DNA from: Candidozyma auris | Taxonomy: Eukaryota; Ascomycota; Pichiomycetes; Serinales; Metschnikowiaceae | Direction of reading: 5' to 3' | NCBI RefSeq assembly: GCF_003013715.1 | Contig: NC_072814.1 | Location: 2,232,001-2,296,000 of the forward strand | DNA length: 64,000 nt | In this document: positions 42,702 through 51,696 of the stretch, piece after piece | Layout: each line of letters begins with the position of its first letter | How positions within the stretch are numbered: the first letter of the stretch is position 1 | Notes under the pieces: generated by a model | The model's database searches: none | Seen by the model: the letters and a program-made list of their open reading frames with translations, nothing else | What the model was told of the DNA's origin: nothing | Position numbers and translations under genes: made by a program

Positions 42702-44597
42702 ATGGCTCTCCCATATTTGACAGAACATACTCAACTTACTCAATTCCAGCCCTACACTGCTGAACGCAACGACACCGAAGAATCCGTTCTTCCCCACAAG
42801 TTTCGCCATTTTTGCCGAACAGAGCCAAACATCTTTAAAGAACCCATTGACCCCATAATGCCAGTGCAAGAGCCACTATTTGTTGAAGCGAAGCAAGAGA
42901 CCAAGAAATCCTATTTCGAGATGTTCTCTCTGTCAATATCCAGTGCTCTTGCCTGGCTCTATCCCAATGAGAATGTCAAGGTCTCTTTTGAAGGGGACAA
43001 ACCAAAAAAAGCGATAAATGAAAAAATTGGTGCAGAGTCTGAAACGCTGTCTTGCCGACTTCTAAAAACAGAGTCGACTGAAGGACTTGAGCTAGGAGAC
43101 ATCAATGTTAATCCTGCCAACCATGAGACTAGGAATTTTGAAGAAACCCTTCAGGAGGAGTCCCACTTAGATGAGCTAGTAGAAAACCTCAGCAGATTAA
43201 AGGCTCTTCTGGAAATAGCCAGTGCTGAAGAGAAGCTGCCTTTGCCAGAAAATTTACAAGACGCTGTGTCTACCTTGTGTGAGCCAAAGAAGTGGCGCCC
43301 GTCTCTAGAAACCATCAAAGAAGAGAACGAGGAGCCCTCAGACCCCCTATATATCCCCAAAACCACCTGCAGCGACGAATGGGGCAGCAGCTTGACCTTG
43401 ACCATGTCGAACTCCCGAAGTAGCCAATGTGAGGAGGTAGGGTTATTCGAGTCTTCTCCAGACTCTGAAAGCGACGGAAGTCATATGCTAATGGATTTCG
43501 GGCTACTTAGCCTGATCTCTGGTCTCGAGGAGTATGATAGTGAAAGTGAAGAAGCAGAAGAAGAGGAAGAGCTGGAGGATACTGAGGAGCAACAGCTTGA
43601 TGTTCCGGATTATCTCCAAAATATATACAATCACCAGGCAGTAGGAATGCCCCACATGGGTACCTTTCTTCTGTTGGATGCTCTTGCAAACAACCTCAAG
43701 GTGCCTGAATTCTACCAGAAGTCCTCAGACAAGGTACACTTCAGCATGTTGGCCAACGAGGAGTTTGAGGCTGGTATGCCTCTTGTTAGGAATTGTAAGG
43801 CCATTGCCAGGAAGCTTCGTGGATGCCTTAAGAAGAAGAAGCCAAAAAAGAGGATAATCTCAGGTAGCAGAAATCGGCCACTTTCCAATAAACCAATGCT
43901 GGAAGACTTTCAACTAGAGGCGTTCGAAGAAGATATCCAACACCTTCTCGATCACGTTGACTTCAGCAAAAAAGGAATGGACGAGCTTGACTATGACATT
44001 GAGATTGGTGATGTTGTTCAGCTGCTCACAGATGTTTTCCAAAAAGCGACTACTTTTGTCAACAAGCCAAATACCCAAAAGTACATTGACGTCTGTTCGT
44101 GCTACCACCAGCTTCGAGTGCAAATAGAGCAAGCCTCTAAGAGAGTGAACGCTCTCATCACGAGGCTTGAAGTGGCTGTTTTTGAAGAAAGCGCTCTTGA
44201 AGCAAATATCATGCCCCACGTTGTACAGATTCACGAAATCCAGCAAGAGATCCACAAGAAGATCATACAATTGAAGAATGGCCAGTTGGCAGAGAAATTT
44301 GTCGCCCAGCACGCACATGCTGTAGAATTGCAACAGCAGCTCGAAACCATTTTCCTGCCTTTTTTCCGTTGTCACCAGGAAGGGTTGCAAATTGGCGATA
44401 TTGAGGATGCCTCCTACTTGGTGTGCAAGAAACAGTACGATGATACGTGCTTGTTGCTAAATCTGATGAAGCCAGAAGAGACAAAGTACTTCTTCGAAAG
44501 CTACATTGACCAGCTCCAGAACGCTTCTGACTATTTTCTGTACCTTCTTTTCTTGTTCGTAAGAGGAGTTGAGAGCCATTGCGCCAGGTACAATTGA
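42702..44597 (+). CDS. Unidentified 631-aa acidic/coiled-coil protein
   Basis: Intact ATG-initiated frame of 631 codons. The first 300 residues are acidic and Ser-rich with likely disorder, including an Asp/Glu run (SESEEAEEEEELEDTEEQQ at about 285-303). A basic cluster KKKKPKKR near 395 could be a nuclear localisation signal. The C-terminal third is helical with heptad-like spacing (for example QLRVQIEQASKRVNALITRLE and IQQEIHKKIIQLKNGQLAE), suggesting a coiled coil. No membrane segment. I recognise no family. Confidence 0.7.
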   Translation: MALPYLTEHTQLTQFQPYTAERNDTEESVLPHKFRHFCRTEPNIFKEPIDPIMPVQEPLFVEAKQETKKSYFEMFSLSISSALAWLYPNENVKVSFEGDKPKKAINEKIGAESETLSCRLLKTESTEGLELGDINVNPANHETRNFEETLQEESHLDELVENLSRLKALLEIASAEEKLPLPENLQDAVSTLCEPKKWRPSLETIKEENEEPSDPLYIPKTTCSDEWGSSLTLTMSNSRSSQCEEVGLFESSPDSESDGSHMLMDFGLLSLISGLEEYDSESEEAEEEEELEDTEEQQLDVPDYLQNIYNHQAVGMPHMGTFLLLDALANNLKVPEFYQKSSDKVHFSMLANEEFEAGMPLVRNCKAIARKLRGCLKKKKPKKRIISGSRNRPLSNKPMLEDFQLEAFEEDIQHLLDHVDFSKKGMDELDYDIEIGDVVQLLTDVFQKATTFVNKPNTQKYIDVCSCYHQLRVQIEQASKRVNALITRLEVAVFEESALEANIMPHVVQIHEIQQEIHKKIIQLKNGQLAEKFVAQHAHAVELQQQLETIFLPFFRCHQEGLQIGDIEDASYLVCKKQYDDTCLLLNLMKPEETKYFFESYIDQLQNASDYFLYLLFLFVRGVESHCARYN

Positions 44598-44802
44598 GTA
44601 CGGAAAAGCAGAACTCAAATTGGTTAATCTGTAGATAAATCTATCAAGCTAAGTAATGCAATAATTCTTAATTTCTCGTAGGATTTCAATCAGTGGGAAG
44701 GACCACTTTGGGTATATGGACCATAGGAACAGCGGTATTTATAGAGTCGCACCCTTGAGGTATACTCTTCGTCTCACAATCTCCATCTCTTTTTCCCCAG
44801 TT

Positions 44803-45708
44803 ATGACAAAAGTCAAACCAATCACCTCTACAATGGTATTCGAAGCCTTTTGGGAGTGCCCAGAATTGGCCCTCGTTCGTAATTTCATCTCTCGGCTCTG
44901 GATGAGAATCTATGACCTTTTGCAAATGGCTGCAAATCTGAACCAAACCTTGATGTACCTCTGGCTCCTCTCTCACGCCACCTGTCTTTTGGGCTTTGTG
45001 GGTTCCTTTTTCGTTCCTGGCGCCTACGACGCTGCTCTTGTGGGCTGCACCGCAACCTACGTGTTGGCAGTAAGCCGTCACTTGAGGTTTCTTCTCAGTG
45101 ACACAAGCTTCAGAGGTTCACTGAGCACAAGAGCACCCATAAGTGAGTTGCTACGAGGCGAAAACACCATTTTGCTAGCCATGGCGACGCTCATGGCCAC
45201 AACGGCGCCCTCGGTGGTGAAAATGGTGCCTTTTGCCACGTTTGCCTCGATGAACTTGGTGTCGTTTGTTCTTTTGGATGTGATGACGGCTAGCCACTTC
45301 ACCAAGACCCTGGTGCCGTTCCTTCGGTACGTCGAGACCACCATCTTGTCTCACATGTGTTACTGGGATTATGCCGTGATGGCAGCGTATGCATGGGAGG
45401 GAAAAGCGTGCTGGTTGGTGATTTTTGTGGTGACATGGCTCATGAAGCTTGAGATCTCAGAGTTGAGCAGGAAATCGGTGCATGGGGTATTGGCGGTTGT
45501 CAGCTGCGTGATCAGAGCTTCGGGAATTGTTTTACTAGTGCTGGCGATGGAGGACTTGAAGCTGGGAGCTGCCGTTCTCTTGCCAACGAGAGAAATTTTG
45601 CTTGCCGACAAAGCAGCAGCCACGCCCGTTATAAACCTGTCGCTGAAACACAGAGTCGAATCCCTCATGTTCGACTCCTTCTCCATCATCAACGACGTCG
45701 ACAGGTAG
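44803..45708 (+). CDS. Pom33/Per33 (TMEM33)-like multispan membrane protein
   Basis: 301 aa from the ATG at 44803. I prefer this start over the in-frame ATG at 44716 because a TATA-like TATTTATA lies between them (44735-44742). Several hydrophobic segments span the chain (LWLLSHATCLLGFVGSFFV; ILLAMATLMATTAP; MNLVSFVLLDVMTASHF; LVIFVVTWLMKLEISEL; VVSCVIRASGIVLLVLAM). The block PFATFASMNLVSFVLLD followed by KTLVPFLRYVE resembles the TMEM33 pattern of a Phe/Pro-rich helix before a Leu-Pro-Phe-Leu motif. Pom33/Per33 act in the ER and nuclear envelope. The family assignment is by pattern only and moderately uncertain. The gene is convergent with EMW1, 21 bp apart. Confidence 0.5.
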   Translation: MTKVKPITSTMVFEAFWECPELALVRNFISRLWMRIYDLLQMAANLNQTLMYLWLLSHATCLLGFVGSFFVPGAYDAALVGCTATYVLAVSRHLRFLLSDTSFRGSLSTRAPISELLRGENTILLAMATLMATTAPSVVKMVPFATFASMNLVSFVLLDVMTASHFTKTLVPFLRYVETTILSHMCYWDYAVMAAYAWEGKACWLVIFVVTWLMKLEISELSRKSVHGVLAVVSCVIRASGIVLLVLAMEDLKLGAAVLLPTREILLADKAAATPVINLSLKHRVESLMFDSFSIINDVDR

Positions 45709-45729
45709 ACCAAATAACAATTCTTATAC

Positions 45730-48489
45730 TTAGTTCTTCAAGTCGTCTCTCATACTGATGAGCTGCTCCCATCCCTCGGAGCCTTCCCACATGCTCTTTC
45801 CCTTCGACATGAGCGATCTGACCGCCGTTCTGGCCTTATACTTCCAGTCCTTGCACACCACATCGTCAGCACCGTGCTTACCGGGCATTTCTCCAAGAGA
45901 CTCGTACGCAGAAACCAAGTCAGAGCATGCCTCCACTGCGTCCGTCCACACCTTCTCATCGGAACCAAGCTCGGGGTTTTGCGATGTTGCTCTGAAAGCC
46001 TTCTCATGGCACTCAAGAGCAGCCCACGGCCTGTGACGCCAAAGCTCCACTTTGGAGACGATCCGCCAACATCTCGCTGAGTGTGTTATAACGCTGGGCA
46101 AGATGTTGCACACGAGGTCAATGCAAGATTTTTGGAAATGGGTGATTCTTTCCTTTTCACTCGTGGGGAAAGGTTCTTCCATGAGAATCTGTGCTAGCGT
46201 CTCAATTACGGGCAAGTCCACCACGGTCTCCTTGCCAGATTCTTTTCTGATTGAAATGAGCTCTTTGGCAGCATGCAACACATCGTTCCACTCACCCAAT
46301 TTAGCAGCTACCGTGAGGTAGTTTTCGTAAATCCTCCATGACCTCGAAGCGCCCTCTCCCTGCTGCAATGCTTTTTTCAAGGCGCTGAACGCCTGCTTAT
46401 CCTTGTCAAGCTTCAAGAGAGCACTGGCCAAGTTGGACCAGGCATGAGAGTTTGTATCGTCCAATGAAACACATCTGGTGAATGCTTCAGCTGCCAACTC
46501 AAACAGGTTGGTTTCAAGACCCATGCACCCGTAGAAGAACCAGTTTTCGTAGGAAAGTGGACTCACAGAAAGGCATTCGTGCATGTGCTCGATGGCCAGG
46601 GCCAACTCTCTTTTATTGTAGTAGTAGCGAGCAAGTGACGCCTTCGCCTTGGGGTACCTGCCAATTTCCCAAGCTTTCTCCCAGAGAGATTTGTCTTGCT
46701 TGATATCACCGAGGATACTGAATGCCCTGGCGTCCTCTGGGTGAGTGGCCACTCTCTCTAGCAAAATCCTCTCTGCAACGTTTTCCTCCTCGACTGCAGC
46801 GTAGCAAAGTGCTGCCTCCACGGGCATCCCAAGACGCTCATAGATGGCAATGGCCAGCTTGAGTACTCCCAAAGACATGTACTTCTCAGCAAGTTTGGCG
46901 TCCAAAGACCACAGGGCCATCAAGGGCAATTGGTGTACGAATCTGAGTCTCGAAGCCACCGAGGCCAGAGTCTGGTCCTCGGCCTGGGGCAAGACCCTAG
47001 ACTTAATCTTGATACCGATTTCCTCAACCAAAGAAGTCATTTGCAAGATGCCTCTCTCCACTGTGCGTGCTTTACCTGTTTCGAGAACAGAACGTTCCCA
47101 GAGAGCTCTGCCAAATACTAGCCAATTGACGTTGGAGCCAGAGGCGTACACGATTCTATCCACCACAGCAGCAAGCTCCTCATCCACCAAAGTATTTCCT
47201 GACGGGGTTGTTTGCTTCAAAGTGGTGAGACGAAGAAGAAGCTGGATGTTATCGAGATCGTTGAGCGCCGGCTGGCTATTTGGATCAAGGCTCTTGAGGC
47301 CTTCAGGCACCTCGGAAGCCAATGCCACGGGAAACAAGCGGTGATCCCCAGAATCGTCGGATGCCGGCTCTTGCAAGTCTACTTTGATCTTCTTGTTAGC
47401 CTGGTCGTCCCTCATATCCACATCTGCGAGAGATTCGAATTCTGGCTTTTCTAAGAGCAAGTCTGAGTTAAGCTCAAACAGTTCTGGCGCTTCGTTCTTT
47501 GCATCCGTACCGAAAACGTTGCTTTCGGCAGATTTTGCCAAAAGAATTAACTGGGCCGTGTGAAAAGTTTGGAATTTCGTTCTCTTAGCCTTTGCACCCG
47601 TCAATGCAAACTGCAACTGCGACACCTCAGCAGCTTTCTTCAAAAACGGCTGCGCCAAGTGCTCTGTTTGGGCGTGGATCCCATTCCTAGCATTTTCCAA
47701 GAGATAGATCAACTGAACATGTTTTTGTAACTCCGCATCACACGATCCTGTTCCCACAAGCCAATTGACAATAGGCTGCTGTAACAAGAGCGAGGTAATC
47801 AGCGCCAACGCATCAGATGGCTCGGAAAGCACAGAAAGGTGCACCTGCAACGCCCTGGCCCTCCACCATACTAAGGACGCTGTCACTGGCGAACTGCCCA
47901 ATTTCTGCACAGCTGCCACTGTTTGTTCCGAAAGGGTCTCTAAAGATGCATCTGGAGATTTTCCAATGAGGGATGCTCCAGAAACACCCATGAGGCGCTC
48001 AAAGACGGTCAATGCTAGGAGAATCAAAAGCGGCTCGTTCATCAAGTCATAGGCGACTTTGCCCTCGATGGTGAGCAATTTAACTGCTTCTTTTTGTAAG
48101 AACTCCTCATTTGTATCTGGAAAGATTTCGTTCCTCGAGCTGAAGCCAATCTCTGGCCCTGTAAAGTTTGCTTGGATGAATGTCTGTAGAAGTGCTACTG
48201 CCCAGAGCTGAAGGAGAAGAGGGTCTTGTGAGTTGACAATAACGTCAGCAAATTTAATTAATGTCTGCTTGAGGCCCCGTGACTCGAGGTCTGCAAGAAC
48301 TGCTTTCGCCTCGGGAATTTGAACAAACAGTTGCAACTGTTCAAGCGTCCACGAAGGTGATGTGCCTCCGAGAATAGTGCCGATGATTTGGTGCACTGAG
48401 TGCAAGTCCAGGTACTTCGGTTTTAGGAGTTTGTTTTCGGGAACTAGCAACAAGAGCTGCGAGAGAAGAATCCCCAATTCGTTCATCAT
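45730..48489 (-). CDS. EMW1: TPR protein Emw1 (TTC27 family)
   Basis: 919 aa, near S. cerevisiae Emw1 (904 aa). Essential protein linked to cell-wall integrity and Golgi glycosylation enzyme function; TTC27 is its animal relative. The N-terminal half is helical and weakly conserved. The C-terminal half has TPR units, including RAFSILGDIKQDKSLWEKAWEI, KASLARYYYNKRELALAIEH, SYENWFFYGCMGLE and SHAWSNLASALLKLDKDKQA, in the characteristic Emw1/TTC27 order. Intact frame. The 181 bp upstream, to the kinase gene, hold no recurrent motif. Confidence 0.92.
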   Translation of the reverse strand: MMNELGILLSQLLLLVPENKLLKPKYLDLHSVHQIIGTILGGTSPSWTLEQLQLFVQIPEAKAVLADLESRGLKQTLIKFADVIVNSQDPLLLQLWAVALLQTFIQANFTGPEIGFSSRNEIFPDTNEEFLQKEAVKLLTIEGKVAYDLMNEPLLILLALTVFERLMGVSGASLIGKSPDASLETLSEQTVAAVQKLGSSPVTASLVWWRARALQVHLSVLSEPSDALALITSLLLQQPIVNWLVGTGSCDAELQKHVQLIYLLENARNGIHAQTEHLAQPFLKKAAEVSQLQFALTGAKAKRTKFQTFHTAQLILLAKSAESNVFGTDAKNEAPELFELNSDLLLEKPEFESLADVDMRDDQANKKIKVDLQEPASDDSGDHRLFPVALASEVPEGLKSLDPNSQPALNDLDNIQLLLRLTTLKQTTPSGNTLVDEELAAVVDRIVYASGSNVNWLVFGRALWERSVLETGKARTVERGILQMTSLVEEIGIKIKSRVLPQAEDQTLASVASRLRFVHQLPLMALWSLDAKLAEKYMSLGVLKLAIAIYERLGMPVEAALCYAAVEEENVAERILLERVATHPEDARAFSILGDIKQDKSLWEKAWEIGRYPKAKASLARYYYNKRELALAIEHMHECLSVSPLSYENWFFYGCMGLETNLFELAAEAFTRCVSLDDTNSHAWSNLASALLKLDKDKQAFSALKKALQQGEGASRSWRIYENYLTVAAKLGEWNDVLHAAKELISIRKESGKETVVDLPVIETLAQILMEEPFPTSEKERITHFQKSCIDLVCNILPSVITHSARCWRIVSKVELWRHRPWAALECHEKAFRATSQNPELGSDEKVWTDAVEACSDLVSAYESLGEMPGKHGADDVVCKDWKYKARTAVRSLMSKGKSMWEGSEGWEQLISMRDDLKN

Positions 48490-48670
48490 CTTCTTGTATG
48501 TGTGAGTTGAAGCTTACTAAATCTACAAAAAAGTCGCGATGCTCATCCTGAAAAACACCTTCTTCCCCAGTGTTCTTTCCCATGCATCAACGCCCTCTCT
48601 TCAACCTGCAGTGCATACCGCGGTATGCTTTGTCTATTAGATCTAAACATCCATCTCTTTTCTTTTTAGC

Positions 48671-51351
48671 TTAATCTCCACCGAAGAACGAGCGCCGCTT
48701 GTGCTCACTGTGGGTGCTGTCGCTGCGACGGTGGTAGTCGCTCAGTTTCCTCGACTTGCGAAGAGAGTTTCGAATCGACAAGCGGCTCATCTCCAGCTGC
48801 TGGTTCTCATCATCAGAAGCAAAATCAATGACCTCCTCTTTAACAGCGAACGGCTGCGCCGGCGTTTGCGAGAGGCTTTTCTTCATCTTAGGCTTTCTCT
48901 TTTCATTGGTCCCGTCGAGGTCCACAAGTGCCGCCTCCTCTCGCTGCTTGGGCGCTGGATGAGGTGGAAGTGGAGGTGGCTTCTCTCCCTCAGAGCTCTC
49001 TCCAGAAGACAAACCCACTTCGAGCTCGATGAGATTCCTGTCGAGCTCAAGTGAAGGTCCTCGGCTTCCGCCTCGTGATGTCGCAGCAGGCTGTGGCACT
49101 GAAGATGCAAGTGTCTGAGAAGGTGGTGGAATTGTAGGCTCCCCCAAAGACAAATGGCCAATGTTTAGCTCTTCGGCTCCAGAGGGGCCTGGCATAGGGC
49201 TTCTTTTGGCTTTAAGCGATTCCCCCCATGGATTAGCGTCTTTTCTGCTCTCTTGCACCGGCAAACTGTCTTGCACCGGTACCTTACCCACACTATAGGA
49301 ATGCTGTATTTGATGCTCCATTCTGTTTGGAGCTTGAGACGATGCGTCCATTGACTTCGACCCCTGCAAAGGCGATGGTCTTTTCATGCCGTTGGCAAAC
49401 TGCTCATAATTTGGATCTAAGGTTGTAGGCACATCGTTTGGTCCAGCCTTTCCAGAATCATCAACAATTCTCTGTTCAACCTGGGGTTTGCTGGGGTTAG
49501 ATTCGGGCAGGTAGAAGTAGTCATTATCATGCTCAGGCTTAACTGGGGGCTGTTTTGATGAAACTGTTGTTGAGGGAGCAGACGATGAAGGCAAAGATGT
49601 GGACTTCGTCTCGCTTGGTCCTGTTCTTGTAACAAAATGTCATTCACTAGCTTCTCAGCATCCTTATCTATGTGGGACAGCGGCTTTTCCCATGCCAGTG
49701 TGGACTCAAGATCAGATGGTCTCTTGGTCTCGGGATCTTGCAGGTGTTTCCTACTACCTGCTTGAACATCCCGCCTGTCTCCGTACTCCAGAGATTTTCT
49801 TGAAACCTTATCTGCCTCGTCGTTAAGCGCATCAAGGGATGGGTATCGTTCCTCTGCATTGGCCAACTTAGAGAGCTCATCCAAGTCGATATCGGAGTCG
49901 TTAGCCGTAGTTCCGTCAGTGACATCAGCATGTTCGACTGCACTTTGAATTGGGAACGGGTTGTTTGACTGTGTCTTGCTTAGCTTGGCAAGATTCGACT
50001 GTGAGTCGCTCCTTGAGTAGGATTGACTCTGTTGCACTGGCGATGCAACGGGTGGTATAGACTGTGGAGGAACAGAGGCAGGTTTGGGGACCTGAGATGC
50101 AACGTGGTATGGATACGGAGAGGGGGCATGAGGAACTGGGGCCAATGGGACCGAACCTAATTGCTGTGGGGATGTCAAAGAAACTGTAGAACCGTGAGCC
50201 TTGATACTGGGGCTGGGAACGCTCGACACGCTTGGCAGGGCATTTTCAAGGTGCTGAGTAGACTTCTGAGACGATGTTCTGTGCGGTCCCCCTGCCGCAG
50301 TAGCCTGCTGAGCTTTCAACTTCCGCATCTCATACTCCTGTTGCTGTTTCTGCTGCTCATAGTAAAGCTGCTGTTGCTTGCGAAGCTCTTCTTGCTTCTG
50401 CTGTTGCATTTGGTGTAACGCCTGGAAATTATATGGTCCCGCATGGTAGAAGTCTTCGATTTCGTATTCTTCAATGTCCTTGCCGGTCATCTTACAGAGA
50501 AGCATCAAGATCTGCACCACGTTGGGCCTGTAGAGGGGGTTCTCTTGAAGCATTATGATAATAAGGTTTTTCAAGTCTCCGGAGAACTCCGGTTGAGGCA
50601 AAAATTGGAATGATGCATGGAGAATGGCAATGTCGCCCGTAGCCTCAAAGGGCGTCGTGTAGTAGCATAGCTTGTAAAGGAAGCAGCCCAACGCCCAAAT
50701 ATCCGACTTCTCATCAATAGGCTGCGCTCTGTACAAGTCAACCATTTCGGGAGATCGGTACTGTGGAGTTGTTTGGTACAAAATGTCATGACTCAAGAGT
50801 TGAAACTCCCGCTGGTCTTTGGGCGGGCGGATCGGCACGGATACTGAGCCGAAGTCACAGAGCTTGAACACGTGGTGGGCGTCAATCAAGACGTTTTCGA
50901 TCTTCACGTCCCTATGAATAAGCTTCAACTTATGCATTTCGTAGAGCCCTAGCGTGATGTCCATCATGATCTTAAGGATCTCCTTTTCGGTCAATTTCGT
51001 CCGGATCCTGGCGTTCATATACTCAAGCAACGACTTGTTCGGACACAATTCCATCAACACAAGCACCTGGTACTGGCCGTCTGGAAGCCTTTCCGCGTTC
51101 GAGTCGTAATATCTGACTATATGCTTGGCCAGATGCAACGTCTTCATCACATCGACCTCCTTGCGCAAAGCATTAAGCCCACTCTTATCTGGAACAATGA
51201 CCTGCTTCAAGCAGCCAATGTCGGTATCGTCGTGGGGGGGATCCATGCTGACCTCGTAGATCTTGGAGAAGCCTCCTTCGGACAAGAAGCGCACCACCTT
51301 GACGGCGTGAGAGCCGACTGTTAGTGAGCTGCCTTCTGTGATGTGGGACAT
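48671..51351 (-). CDS. AKL1: Actin-regulating Ark/Prk-family kinase (Akl1-like), frame broken once
   Basis: Ser/Thr kinase of the Ark1/Prk1/Akl1 (animal AAK1/GAK) family, which controls endocytic patch proteins. Start taken at the ATG at 51351 (MSHITEGSS). The kinase domain has the Gly loop SEGGFSKIYEV, HRDVKIENVL, LCDFGSVSV, an RSPEM activation segment and DIWALGCFLYKLCYY. It is followed by a Gln-rich helix and a long Pro/Ser-rich tail. The frame breaks at about 49612-49614, one base missing (GC-GAG where GCx-GAG is needed). The 3' piece carries the Akl1 C-terminal signature: ELDRNLIELEVGL, VIDFASDDENQ and SLRKSRKLSDYHRR, ending RRSFFGGD. Restored length is about 893 aa. Confidence 0.87.
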
Positions 51352-51696
51352 AGCCAGAATGGAAGGTGGAAGCAAGAAAATTTATATAAGCTTGGTGGTT
51401 GTGGTGGCAGTTGAGGTTGGTGATAATCCGATAAGGCGAAGTAACACACACAATGTAAGCATTGAGGCGCCGCCCTCGAGCGGATATTCTGTTTTGTGCA
51501 CGACCAAACCCAACACCAGCTACAAAGCATATGCTAGCGTTTGAAACGAGTTAAGGACGAGCGGCAATTGAATCCTTTGGGGAATTGCCTGTTAATTGTG
51601 GATTGCTGGATGTTCAAGAGCTGTGCTGGAACCTGCTAGGGTCGACTTCGATTGCCCTGGCTCAGACTGTAATTTTTCGCAGCCATTTCGCAGCCA
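51352..51696. other. AKL1 upstream region / ORC2 3' end
   Basis: 345 bases with a tandem pair of the recurrent motif at its ORC2 end (51676-51695) and otherwise nothing recognised. Confidence 0.5.
51676..51695 (-). promoter_or_regulatory. Two tandem copies of the recurrent promoter motif
   Basis: TTCGCAGCC at 51676-51684 and again at 51687-51695, start-to-start spacing 11 bp, about one DNA turn. They abut the ORC2 stop codon and are about 325 bp upstream of the AKL1 ATG. Confidence 0.55.
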
